From: Nitrososphaerota archaeon
GTDB lineage: Archaea > Thermoproteota > Nitrososphaeria > Nitrososphaerales > CADDZS01
Length of the DNA stretch: 40,720 nucleotides
NCBI GenBank assembly: GCA_021325255.1
Contig: JAJPHP010000049.1
Coordinates: 1 to 40,720 of the forward strand
Reading direction: 5' to 3'
Below are positions 8,542 through 16,523 of the stretch, piece after piece; position 1 is the stretch's first letter, and each line of letters opens with the position of its first letter. Under the pieces are notes generated by a model, which was not told the origin of the DNA, searched no databases, and was given only the letters and a program-made list of their open reading frames with translations. A program made the translations under genes and the position numbers.

Positions 8542-8670
8542 CCGTACTTCATAACAAAATTGTTTGCACCTTCCAGAACGAAGAAAGGGAGAATTAAAGC
8601 CAACAAGAGCGAACTTTTTGCAGCACTTTCAGAGCCGATTACCCCAGCATGTAAGCGTAAATAATCGTCC

Positions 8671-8692
8671 GCACCTCTATAATAATAGGTGC
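8671..8692. repeat. inverted repeat at the promoter of the 112-aa membrane protein
   Basis: GCACCT and AGGTGC flank an AT-rich centre (CTATAATAAT) and end six bases before the ATG at 8699. A TATA-like GTAAATAATC lies just upstream, near 8656-8666. The repeat therefore overlaps the expected transcription start and could be an operator. Six-base arms can arise by chance. Confidence 0.35.
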
Positions 8693-8698
8693 AGGTAA

Positions 8699-9037
8699 AT
8701 GCGACCTATTGGTCTCGGCGTAGGTGTCATTGTTGCGGTATTGCTGTCGATAATCTCTTACCTGTTTGGATTGACCACTCCGCTTGCAACACTGTCTCTT
8801 CTGTTGCTTCTCGTCGGACTCTGGATGCTCGCCTTTGGAGCGCTGCTGGCCTCAAAGGACAGGATTTACATCGCTGGTTGGGGAATTGTATTCGCATTGC
8901 TCGCAACCTTCCTTGTTCTCCCAATCCAGTATACCATCGGCCTTGTTCTAGCTGCAATTGTAGGGATCATACTTGTCACCTATGTGCGAGGGTCGCCGGA
9001 GAAGAGCAGGGCGAGGGTTCAAGCAGCACCTGCCTGA
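8699..9037 (+). CDS. small four-span membrane protein
   Basis: This 112-aa protein starts at ATG 8699. It is almost entirely hydrophobic, with about four membrane helices (roughly residues 5-25, 28-48, 56-74 and 78-98) separated by very short turns, and a basic, Ala-rich cytoplasmic tail (SPEKSRARVQAAPA). The family is not recognised. It lies 157 bases after the CoxL-like gene, with its own TATA-like element and an inverted repeat at the promoter, so it is probably not cotranscribed with that gene. Confidence 0.65.
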   Translation: MRPIGLGVGVIVAVLLSIISYLFGLTTPLATLSLLLLLVGLWMLAFGALLASKDRIYIAGWGIVFALLATFLVLPIQYTIGLVLAAIVGIILVTYVRGSPEKSRARVQAAPA

Positions 9038-9115
9038 AGAAATAGAATTACGATAGCTTCAGTTGCTGTTATACTACATTAGAAAGAATGAAACCAGCAT
9101 GTGTGATTTCTGATC

Positions 9116-9505
9116 TTGAAGCAGCTAACTGAACAAGCAAAGAAACTCATAGACGGAAAGAACTTTGCGAGCGTCGCAACACTCATGCCTAATGGATCTC
9201 CTCAAGTCGCTCCCGTGTGGGTCGACCGCGACGGTGACATTATTCTGATTAACTCAGCAGAAAGCAGGCAGCGAATAAGGAATCTCAAAAGAGATCCTCG
9301 AATCGCTCTGACCATATTCGACCAAGAAGATCCCTACACCAGGGTTTCGATACGAGGAAGGGTAATTGAGATGACGAAAAACGGGGCGGAGGAGCATATA
9401 GACAAGTTGCAGTTGAAGTACCGTGGCACTCCAAAGTATCCCAATCACAATCCAAAGGACCCAAGGGTTATAATGAAGATCGAACCTCACCGCATCAGCG
9501 ATTGA
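9116..9505 (+). CDS. PPOX-class (F420- or flavin-dependent) oxidoreductase
   Basis: This 129-aa protein has the pyridoxamine-phosphate-oxidase split-barrel fold, the family that includes F420-dependent biliverdin and quinone reductases. The N-terminus (LIDGKNFASVATLMPNGSPQ, then VAPVWVDRDGDIILINS) and the SRQRIRNLKRDPRIALTI segment are typical, as is GRVIEM. Length matches the short F420-dependent clade. A TGA lies in frame 12 bases upstream and no ATG is available, so TTG 9116 is the only sensible start. TATA-like GTTATACTAC is near 9067. The substrate is unknown. Confidence 0.85.
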   Translation: MKQLTEQAKKLIDGKNFASVATLMPNGSPQVAPVWVDRDGDIILINSAESRQRIRNLKRDPRIALTIFDQEDPYTRVSIRGRVIEMTKNGAEEHIDKLQLKYRGTPKYPNHNPKDPRVIMKIEPHRISD

Positions 9506-9637
9506 GAATTCTCCCAAAAGAGCTGTCGAGGAAACAATTTTTCTTTTCCTAGCAGAAAGCCTCTCTATCTTTTTCCTTTCTTGCAAGGGCCCAGCCTTTG
9601 TCTTCATGAATGATCTCCGAAGGTTTTTTAGTTTGTT

Positions 9638-9967
9638 TTGGGGAAGATCAAGAGCCAAAAAGAATTGAGTGATGTCGAAGATTTAGGAAGAATAGAAGAC
9701 GTCGTCCAAGAACTCGATCGTGAGGAAAGCCGCATAGTCATCCGCTTGGAACTCAGAAAGTTTCGCAAACCGACGACGATGATTCAGGGACTGCCTGAAA
9801 ACAAAAAGAACTCGCTCAAGGAAATCGCGCACAGACTCAAGCACGCGCTGGCAACCGGTGGCACTGCAAAGGACGGTGCGATAATCCTCCAGGGAGACCA
9901 GAGAGAGGGAGTGAAGTTGGAACTGGTCCGAATGGGGTTTCCCGATTCGTCTATTGAAGTCCAGTAG
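9638..9967 (+). CDS. translation initiation factor aIF1 (SUI1/eIF1 family)
   Basis: This 109-aa protein ends in a SUI1 domain: ELRKFRKPTTMIQGL (the eIF1 R-K-x-x-T-x-I-x-G-L motif), then LKHALATGGTAKDGAIILQGD (the A/C-GGT-x-KDG-x-I-x-LQGD motif) and a C-terminal LVRMGF helix. In archaea aIF1 binds the 30S subunit and controls start-codon fidelity. The acidic N-terminal ~35 residues (LSDVEDLGRIEDVVQELDREE) match the family extension. The start is TTG at 9638. It is convergent with the transporter ATPase and separated from it by a long inverted repeat. Confidence 0.92.
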   Translation: MGKIKSQKELSDVEDLGRIEDVVQELDREESRIVIRLELRKFRKPTTMIQGLPENKKNSLKEIAHRLKHALATGGTAKDGAIILQGDQREGVKLELVRMGFPDSSIEVQ

Positions 9968-9998
9968 AGAAATCTCGCTCTAACTGTTTGTCCTACTA

Positions 9999-10067
9999 AA
10001 GAAGCAATTCTGGAATCAAGACCACAGAGAACCATCTCTCTGCCTGCAGAAGCTAGAATTGCTTCTT
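9999..10067. terminator. 13-bp inverted repeat between convergent genes
   Basis: AAGAAGCAATTCT (9999-10011) and AGAATTGCTTCTT (10055-10067) are perfect inverted repeats separated by 43 bases. On the + strand the second arm is followed by GGTTTTTCCTTCTT, which suits termination of the aIF1 transcript. The second arm also contains the last bases and stop of the minus-strand ATPase gene. It may act for both directions. Confidence 0.5.
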
Positions 10068-10673
10068 GGTTTTTCCTTCTTCAATTGTATAGAGGTGGTC
10101 TGCGAGTTTTGAATCTTCGTCCGCCTGCTGTGAAGTGAAAAGTACCTCTGACTTGCCCCTTGCAAGCTGGGAATAAGATCTGATGAATTCTCCTCTGTTG
10201 TCGATGCTCGAGAAAGTCTCATCAACCAGAATCAGTCTCGGTCTTGAAAGAAGAGCCGTAGCAAGAGATACTCGCGCCCGCATCCCGAGGCTCAGCTTGT
10301 CCATCTTTCCGTCGTAGTTAATTCCAAGCATCTCGCGGACATTCTGCACGTACATTCCCTCGATCGCAATCTTTCTTGTCCGAGCACCCCAGACCAGGTG
10401 CGAGCTCACCTGAAAGTGTGGAAAGTAGGACTCTGGAGTAACTAGCACAACTCCCCTTTCTTCGATTGGAAGGTTGGTTATATCCTTAGAATCCACTCGC
10501 ACGTATCCCTCGTCCGGTCGCATCAGACCCGATATCAGTTTGAGCAGCGTGCTCTTGCCGGACCCGTTGCGGCCCGTAAGACAGATGAAGCCACTGTCGC
10601 TTAAGGTCGAGTCGAGGTAGAAGGTTCCGAGTCTCTTCTTCACGCTGACATTGATCAATGTGTTTGCATGCAC
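10053..10673 (-). CDS. ABC transporter ATPase, tungstate/molybdate-type, divergent switch motifs
   Basis: This 206-aa, single-domain nucleotide-binding subunit is shorter than typical ModC/WtpC (no C-terminal regulatory domain). Walker A is GRNGSGKST (34-42) and Walker B LILVDE (147-152). The signature reads LSLGM (127-131) instead of LSGGQ. The Q-loop region (VLVTPESYFPHF) lacks Gln, and the switch position (FTSQQADED) lacks the usual His. The walker motifs are intact, so nucleotide binding is likely; altered hydrolysis control is inference. The assignment to Mo/W uptake rests on the binding protein and permease transcribed divergently from 11045. The ATPase may share a transcript with a 74-aa ORF just upstream. 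Confidence 0.8.
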   Translation of the reverse strand: MHANTLINVSVKKRLGTFYLDSTLSDSGFICLTGRNGSGKSTLLKLISGLMRPDEGYVRVDSKDITNLPIEERGVVLVTPESYFPHFQVSSHLVWGARTRKIAIEGMYVQNVREMLGINYDGKMDKLSLGMRARVSLATALLSRPRLILVDETFSSIDNRGEFIRSYSQLARGKSEVLFTSQQADEDSKLADHLYTIEEGKTKKQF

Positions 10674-10686
10674 TTCCCGAGTTTAA

Positions 10687-10911
10687 TTAACTTGCTTGGG
10701 AATCCAATATGCCGAACCAGAATGCGGATGCAATTAGAAAGTAAGTAGAATCCTGAATGCAAAGAGGCTGGGCGTACCACCCCGACCTGCAGCCCAAGGT
10801 CAGAAGACAATCAGGCAAATCCACAGTCGGATGTTGTGCCACCATTGAACACAAATCAAGTCCTTGATGCTCAAGAGGCGATTCAAAATCCAGGATTTCG
10901 TATTTTCCCAT
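10687..10911 (-). CDS. possible small protein upstream of the transporter ATPase
   Basis: This 74-aa ORF runs from ATG 10911 to a TAA 13 bases before the ATPase start. A TATA-like TTTAAT lies at 10931-10936, and GGAGG is seen about 6-10 bases before the ATG. These are the best arguments that it is translated. The product is moderately hydrophobic with several Cys and Trp, and no family is recognised. Alternatively this is a 240-base leader of the ATPase mRNA. Confidence is low. Confidence 0.3.
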   Translation of the reverse strand: MGKYEILDFESPLEHQGLDLCSMVAQHPTVDLPDCLLTLGCRSGWYAQPLCIQDSTYFLIASAFWFGILDSQAS

Positions 10912-10929
10912 AAAATCTGCCTCCGCCCT

Positions 10930-10977
10930 AATTAAAGATCATGCAATGTAAACCAGTTGCATCCCCCTTATAAGATA
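10930..10977. promoter_or_regulatory. divergent promoters with an inverted repeat between them
   Basis: A minus-strand TATA-like TTTAAT (10931-10936) and a plus-strand TTATAAG (10968-10974) face away from each other. Between them lies ATGCAA (10941-10946) - 10 bases - TTGCAT (10957-10962). The repeat sits immediately upstream of both boxes, where one bound regulator could control both arms of the transporter. It does not resemble the bacterial ModE box. Confidence 0.5.
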
Positions 10978-11044
10978 AATTCCTGAATCGATCCCACTGG
11001 CGAGCCCCGGTTAGAGGGAAGAAAAGGGAGAGAGAAAAGGAAAG

Positions 11045-12193
11045 ATGGCCCACAGTTACTTGCTCAGGTGCCAATTCTTTGGCGGCCGGCGCTTAAGCAT
11101 GCGCGTGCATCGAGGTAAGCTCGGTATCTCAAGGATTGTAAGCGTAGCAATCATCGTTGTAATCCTTGTTGCGGTGGCTGGTATCGCAGCATATTATACA
11201 GTCATGCACTCCTCAAATGGAGGGCAGAACAGCACAACAATATCCTCGAATTCTTCCCCTCTGATACTTTACTCGGCAGACGCCTACGTCGCAGAGTCCC
11301 AAGCTCTTGAGACCGCCTTCACAAACCACACTGGAATACAGACGGCTCCTCCAAAGGCAGGAGGCTCGCTGCTTCTTGGCCAGCAGATAGCGCAGGGCAA
11401 TCCGGTGAGCGTGTTCCTTTCTGTTTCCAAGACCGCTGTGCAGCCTGCCGTACTGAAGAATCAATCCGCGGGCTGGGCCGTTGCCTTTGCTACCGATGAA
11501 ATGGCTCTCGGCTACTCGAATTCAACTATGCAGAACAGCGCCGCGGTGGACGTTGTAAACTCATACAACGCGGCGCGATCTTCGAACACCACGAGCGCCT
11601 GGTTTGACTTTTACACCAAACTAACATCCGGTTCGGTGAAGGTTGGAATTTCAAATCCCAACGCTGACCCCGCGGGATTCAGGGCGTGGCTCGTTCTTCA
11701 AGCCGCCGGTGCACTCTATGCTGGCAACAGATCAAACTACTTTGTGGATAGGATGCTTACGAACAACGGGAACGTAAGCGGCGCAAGTGCGGCAGATCTG
11801 GTCGCTCCTCTCCAGGCGGGCCAGATCCAATTCCTCTTCATCTACAAGTCGGCTATCTCGGTTCATCATCTTGAGCTCGTCGAGCTGGGAAGCGGCGTCA
11901 ATCTCGGAGATCCATCCTATGATGCATTCTACTCTAGGTTCTCCTACTCCACGTCGTCGGGAGTGCAGGAGGGCAGCGCAATAGTCCTGTACCTGGCTGT
12001 ACCCAAGGACAGCACAAACTACGAGGGCTCGCTCTCCTTCGTCTCTTTTGTTGTCACTGACGGAGCGAGTATCTTGCAACCGTTCGGACTGGGCACCCTG
12101 ACGCCAGCGAGAGTCTACAACGATACCTCGCTTCCACTAGTTCTTTCGCAGCTTGCAAATCAGGGAGCTCTGGAATACGGAGGCGCATTGTAG
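11045..12193 (+). CDS. tungstate/molybdate ABC transporter substrate-binding protein
   Basis: This extracellular solute-binding protein of the ModA/WtpA type has an N-terminal membrane anchor (residues ~30-52) after a basic stretch, then a Ser/Thr/Asn-rich linker and the binding domain. Family-like features are LILYSADAYVAESQALETAF (start of the first lobe), FATDEMALGYS, and VKVGISNPNADPAGFRAW, close to the WtpA hinge/ligand segment. It has 382 aa from ATG 11045, which a purine-rich GGAAAG precedes. An in-frame ATG at 11099 would begin directly at the natural signal-anchor (MRVHRGK) and may be the true start. The permease follows by 7 bases. Metal specificity (W or Mo) cannot be read from the sequence. 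Confidence 0.85.
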   Translation: MAHSYLLRCQFFGGRRLSMRVHRGKLGISRIVSVAIIVVILVAVAGIAAYYTVMHSSNGGQNSTTISSNSSPLILYSADAYVAESQALETAFTNHTGIQTAPPKAGGSLLLGQQIAQGNPVSVFLSVSKTAVQPAVLKNQSAGWAVAFATDEMALGYSNSTMQNSAAVDVVNSYNAARSSNTTSAWFDFYTKLTSGSVKVGISNPNADPAGFRAWLVLQAAGALYAGNRSNYFVDRMLTNNGNVSGASAADLVAPLQAGQIQFLFIYKSAISVHHLELVELGSGVNLGDPSYDAFYSRFSYSTSSGVQEGSAIVLYLAVPKDSTNYEGSLSFVSFVVTDGASILQPFGLGTLTPARVYNDTSLPLVLSQLANQGALEYGGAL

Positions 12194-12200
12194 GTCCGCA

Positions 12201-12995
12201 TTGAACCTTCTCAAAGTGATCTCGTTTGTCACCCTTGCACTTCTTGTGATCCCTGTCATCCTCCTGCTCTACGAAGGGTTCGGGCCTCTGCGCGACCCTC
12301 TGGGCTACGGGTACGCAGTATTCAGGTCTATTGAGCTCACGCTGATTTCCTCTGCAATTGCCGCAGCTGCATGCGTTGCTCTCTTCACTCCACTCGCGTA
12401 CTACTTTGCAAGAAATGAGAGCAAGTTCCTCGAAACTCTAGCGGACATTCCCGCGAGCATACCACACCCGATCGTCGGCGTCGCACTCCTTTTGCTAGCG
12501 AGTCCTCTGACTCCTTTTGGAAGTTTTCTTCTCTCAATTGGAATCAATCTATTCAACTCTCTCCTCGGGCTCGTCGTGGCTCTGGTTGTTATCTCCGCCC
12601 CGATTTACCTGAAATCTATCCAGTCCTACTTCCAGTCGATGAATCTCGGCGCGGAGAGCTTTGCCATGGGCCTTGGAGCATCAAAGTTTCGGACGTTCTA
12701 CTCTGTGGTCCTGCCAAACTCGGGTCGGGGCGTCCTCACGGCCTCCTTGATCTCAATGAGCAGGGCGATGAGCGAGTTCGGGTCGATAGCAATACTCGTC
12801 TACTATGTGCTGCAGGCCCCGTTCTACGGTGTGAGCTCAGCCTCGGTGCTCATTTATCAGTACTACACTTACTACGGCCTCTCAGCAGCAGTGACGGCTT
12901 CGGCAGTAATGATAGTTGTCTCGATTATACTAATGATAGCTCTCAGATTCGCCGGAGGCCGAAGGCTCTCGCAAAACCTCGTGGTGCCGACGTGA
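12201..12995 (+). CDS. tungstate/molybdate ABC transporter permease
   Basis: This 264-aa integral membrane permease of the ModB/WtpB (binding-protein-dependent) type has about six membrane helices. The conserved cytoplasmic EAA-type loop, AESFAMGLGASKFRTFYSVVLPN, contains the G-x9-LP spacing that docks the ATPase; it is followed by SRAMSEFGSIA, characteristic of molybdate/sulfate permeases. The frame opens at 12153, but the TTG at 12201, seven bases after the binding protein's stop, starts directly before the first helix and gives a normal length. Cotranscribed with the binding protein. The ATPase partner is on the other strand. Confidence 0.88.
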   Translation: MNLLKVISFVTLALLVIPVILLLYEGFGPLRDPLGYGYAVFRSIELTLISSAIAAAACVALFTPLAYYFARNESKFLETLADIPASIPHPIVGVALLLLASPLTPFGSFLLSIGINLFNSLLGLVVALVVISAPIYLKSIQSYFQSMNLGAESFAMGLGASKFRTFYSVVLPNSGRGVLTASLISMSRAMSEFGSIAILVYYVLQAPFYGVSSASVLIYQYYTYYGLSAAVTASAVMIVVSIILMIALRFAGGRRLSQNLVVPT

Positions 12996-13524
12996 AAATT
13001 TCCTGTCTGCTTTTAACACCAGTCGCCCGTTTGGACGATTGCGTCAAAGTGCTTCGATATCTACAATGGAAAACATCGCAACAATCTGAGCTATTGCTAA
13101 AGACAGTCCCTTGCTGTGGCTCGATGGATCTCGTTCAAGATCGTAAAGGCTAGTCCATCTGGAAAGGAGTCCGGTCTCAGTTGATCGCACGGTTGAGAAT
13201 GCCTAATAGCATTGCTATTTGAGCCTTTTGCCGTATGATATTGTTACCTATACGTCTAGCCATGCTCGATGTCGAGAGTGTTACCAATCGTCTGATCTGT
13301 ATAGGTAGGGTCAGGGAACTAATTCCGCATCCGCTTCTTGTGTCGCAACAATAGGGTTAGGGCAGTTAGTCTAGAATGACGGTCAAAGGCAGCATGAAGT
13401 AGCTTTTCGCATTAATGGACGATGAAACTCACTTCCTGTTTGCTCAACAAGTTTCAGCTCGCAAAGGGTGTTTCAGTTCTAGATGGGGCCACGCCAAAAG
13501 CCAGCAATTTTCGTTATGCAAGGA
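12996..13524. other. intergenic region, no gene supported
   Basis: About 530 bases separate the permease from the 3' end of the next minus-strand gene. I find no convincing ORF, tRNA or repeat. A plus-strand ORF starting at 13415 overlaps the secreted-protein gene antisense and looks like a shadow. Confidence 0.4.
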
Positions 13525-13561
13525 TCATCTTGAGATCCAACGAGTGAGCTTATATCCGCCT

Positions 13562-15289
13562 TTAGCTCCCGCAAGCATGTCGATCGGAGCTCCAAGCGAT
13601 AGCGCGAGCGCCAGCACGAGCCGAAATCTCGTTTGCGGTTACCGTAACGGGTTCGCTCCAACTCGACCCGGCGTTAGATGATGAAACGTATGAAAGAGTC
13701 GTGGAGCCTGTCAGGTAGGAGATTACCAGCAGCGAATTTGAGTCGGTGCTGATTCCGGCATACGACCCAGCGGCAATTGTAATGGGGGACGACCATGAGG
13801 CACCCCCGGAAGTGTAGTAATAGACATTCGAGCCATCGGTGGTCGCAACCTCAATCGTCGTGGAAATGGTGACCGCGGAAGTGTACGCCATGTATAGAGA
13901 AGTTCGCGTCGTGTTGAAAGTCGGACCCCAAGTTCCCGAATTATACTGCTTCAGGGATAGTGCCCCACCGCCGGACGCTACGGCGACACCATAAATTAGA
14001 GCAACCTTGCCACTAGTCAACTTGACGATGTCGGTCGCCCGAGCGGCGCCGCTGCTAAAACCTGTCAACGTGAGCTTGTTAGTCCAACTACTGCCTTCAA
14101 GGCTGCTTGACTCAAAGACCTCGATTCTCGCGCTGGGGTAGGACTCGTGCTGCGAAACCCAGATGTGGTTGTTTGAATCCACCGTGATCGATCCGCCCTG
14201 AACTCTGCTCGCTGCGGTTGCCACGGTGCCAGATGAACCCCAGATGATAGTGCCGTTGCTGTACATGCTTCCTTTGCCCCACGCAAATTCGTAGACCGAG
14301 CTCGAGTTGGCCGATCCCTCATAGTACACTTTGAGTCCAGAGCAATACAAGGCAAGTCCGCCGGAGAAATTGCCGCCGATTGAACTGCCTGCAAATGCTG
14401 CCGGCGCGGTCCACGTTGATCCGTTGGTGCTGGACTGGAATACGGGAGTGCTGGTTCCGTTGACGTAGAAGAACCAGTACCTGCCTGCCGCCTGACACAC
14501 ATGCCCGCCATAGTCGTTCGACGTAGCATAAGGATAGGTTGAAGTTCCAACAATTTTCGGATCAATCGTGAAGTTCTGGCCAACTAAGTATGATAGGGTG
14601 TTAGCCGAGGCATTGAATGTGGGATTCAGCGAAGCGCTGTCTGACCAATCGAAACCAAGCTGACTGCCGTATTGGGAGGCGGTACTGCTAAACCACGCCG
14701 CACTCTTGGTGATCAAAGTGGGATTCTTACTCAGTACAAAAGAAATTACTCCTCTGGTGGAGGAAGATGCGCCCCACAGCCCGCTTCCGGAAATCGCAAT
14801 TTCTAGCCCCGCTGGCTTGCAGTATTGGTCAAGTATTGAAAATGACATAGTGACGCTTGACAGAATCCCTGATGTTGTGGTAGCTTGGTAGCTGAGAATT
14901 GCCTTGCTACTATTGGCAACAACCACTGCCGGCGCTGCTCCCAAAACTGCCTGGTAGCCCGATACGCTTAAGGTGAAGCTATTTCCTGAATCATCGCTTA
15001 CAAACAAAGTACCATTAGGATACAGCGTATAATGTTGACGAATGAATTGCCCTAACGGTCTGTTCATGTACATTATAGTGGGAATTTGAACGCTCGCCGA
15101 CCAACTTGCCTGCACCGGAAGAAGAGGCTGAGAGACACTTTGTTTAGTCGCGCAAGTGAGAGCCTGACTGTTGTTCCATGTATTCTGATAGGAAACTGAC
15201 CCCGCAGCGAAGGGTGAAACAGAAGAAAGAGTTGTGCTCGCAGACGTGGAAGAAACGACCTGCGTAGCTTTGGATGCCGAAGGTATCAT
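13562..15289 (-). CDS. secreted propeller/sialidase-like protein, frame-disrupted at the 5' end
   Basis: This 575-aa ORF is rich in Ser, Thr, Gly, Tyr and Trp. Its repeating beta-strand pattern includes several Asp-box-like turns (SSTNGSTWTAP, TSGGASWSSP, SSNAGSSWSEP), typical of sialidase-like or BNR propellers that bind or hydrolyse extracellular glycans. No catalytic residues can be assigned. The ORF's own ATG at 15289 lacks a signal peptide, but one is encoded just upstream in another frame (separate entry), so one indel in 15286-15328 has probably split the gene. Its last residues (after VTVTAN) also look out of character. A different frame there gives a hydrophobic segment (LVLALALSLGAP) ending at 13525, a possible second shift that removed a C-terminal anchor. 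Confidence 0.65.
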   Translation of the reverse strand: MIPSASKATQVVSSTSASTTLSSVSPFAAGSVSYQNTWNNSQALTCATKQSVSQPLLPVQASWSASVQIPTIMYMNRPLGQFIRQHYTLYPNGTLFVSDDSGNSFTLSVSGYQAVLGAAPAVVVANSSKAILSYQATTTSGILSSVTMSFSILDQYCKPAGLEIAISGSGLWGASSSTRGVISFVLSKNPTLITKSAAWFSSTASQYGSQLGFDWSDSASLNPTFNASANTLSYLVGQNFTIDPKIVGTSTYPYATSNDYGGHVCQAAGRYWFFYVNGTSTPVFQSSTNGSTWTAPAAFAGSSIGGNFSGGLALYCSGLKVYYEGSANSSSVYEFAWGKGSMYSNGTIIWGSSGTVATAASRVQGGSITVDSNNHIWVSQHESYPSARIEVFESSSLEGSSWTNKLTLTGFSSGAARATDIVKLTSGKVALIYGVAVASGGGALSLKQYNSGTWGPTFNTTRTSLYMAYTSAVTISTTIEVATTDGSNVYYYTSGGASWSSPITIAAGSYAGISTDSNSLLVISYLTGSTTLSYVSSSNAGSSWSEPVTVTANEISARAGARAIAWSSDRHACGS

Positions 15290-15438
15290 GCCGAAGATGG
15301 AACTGGTGCGAAGAGGGCCTGGGACTCAAATGCTGAGGCGGCAAGCGCCTGAACACTAAAAATAAACATTATCGAAAGTGAAATTGCTAGTGCTTTCCTG
15401 GAGAACTGAGTGTCGGACGAATTAGTTAGCAAATACAT
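15286..15438 (-). CDS. signal-peptide fragment, out of frame with the propeller gene
   Basis: The ORF is 50 aa from ATG 15438 to a TGA whose bases overlap the ATG of the 575-aa ORF (ATGA at 15286-15289). The sequence is a textbook signal peptide: polar N-terminus, FSRKALAIS, a hydrophobic core (LSIMFIFSV) and a cleavage-like QALAASAFE. TATA-like GTTTAAAT lies at 15471-15478, about 37 bases upstream, so this is the genuine 5' end of the gene. The ATGA overlap could also allow coupled re-initiation, but then the 575-aa product would lack an export signal. Confidence 0.6.
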   Translation of the reverse strand: MYLLTNSSDTQFSRKALAISLSIMFIFSVQALAASAFESQALFAPVPSSA

Positions 15439-15586
15439 TTGCTACCTATTTCGGAGCAATAACCATACAGATTTAAACTATACTATCTGCTTTATATTGT
15501 GAAAATTGGGAGGTTGCTCTACGTATGTCAATGTTTTCCTCAAGTATTAGGGCTCTCGACTAAGATTTTGGATGTCAAGATTCGGG

Positions 15587-16249
15587 TCATTGCTCCTTTT
15601 GATCTGTTATGAAAGTTCTCAGATTGGCCAAGATTCCTAACATCATTAAGGCAACGGGAAGGATTTCCTTTCGACGTAGTTTTAGCCACTGAAAGAAAAG
15701 TCTAAACTCTTTTGGTAGATAAGTGGTTGAAGCGCTAGAATTTGGCCCTTCGGGAAAATAGTGACCTAACTCCTTGCAATATATGTCATCATTGAATGGG
15801 CACTCATTTCGGAGCTGAACCCAAGAACAAATCACATCAGGGTTATCTGCATGGACTGCAGGGTTCACAACAATAGGAATGGAGAGGATAAATGGAGAGA
15901 TCAGAGAAAAGGGAGAAAACCAAAAGAGGGCTGAAGACTGAAGACTCTCCCAATTCTCAGGGGTTATCAGATATTCCACAACTACATCAAGCCACATTCG
16001 GCTTTGAGCGGCCAAACTCCGACCGATGCAGCTGGGACTGAAGAAGAAGTAGAGAACACGTGGCTGATTTTGATAAAAACCATTTCTTCTTCTCAGACGA
16101 AAGGTATTATGAAGATTTCCCAGCGTGATCAATTGAAGAGGTAACAAAACCTGCCCCGTGATAGCTGACCCTAGAAGTTGTAGCACAAAACTTGGAAACT
16201 CAATTACAAAGAAATCACTTCCTTCTTTAGAGCGCGTCCGGTTAGCCAA
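15587..16249 (-). CDS. hypothetical membrane protein
   Basis: This ORF is open for 220 codons from a TTG at 16249. The C-terminal ~135 residues, beginning at an internal Met (MWLDVVVEYL), look most protein-like. They have a hydrophobic span (ALFWFSPFSLISPFILSIPIVV), a loop with three cysteines (VICSWVQL, ECPFND, YCKELGHYF), and a final span (ILPVALMMLGILANL) flanked by basic residues. The N-terminal third is less convincing, so the real start may be internal. No family is recognised and there is no clear promoter. Confidence 0.4.
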   Translation of the reverse strand: MANRTRSKEGSDFFVIEFPSFVLQLLGSAITGQVLLPLQLITLGNLHNTFRLRRRNGFYQNQPRVLYFFFSPSCIGRSLAAQSRMWLDVVVEYLITPENWESLQSSALFWFSPFSLISPFILSIPIVVNPAVHADNPDVICSWVQLRNECPFNDDIYCKELGHYFPEGPNSSASTTYLPKEFRLFFQWLKLRRKEILPVALMMLGILANLRTFITDQKEQ

Positions 16250-16523
16250 TCCAGATACGAGCCTGATCCTTTCCAGCAGCTTTGGTATTCTATTCGACCA
16301 GCTCCAACATAGTTGCTGGGTTGGTAGAAAAAGTGGAATGCAAACTGCGAAATTTGTGGGTGGACGCCGCGTTCCAAGAATTGTTATGTCCCAAGAATGT
16401 TCGTAGTTATGTTTACTACAGCTATAGTAACACTGAACTCGTCATCCAAGAATCCCCCTTGTTCTCAGCAATACGTATATGCAGGATGTATCCACTTTTC
16501 TCTCGTGTGATTCCCTGTCAAAA

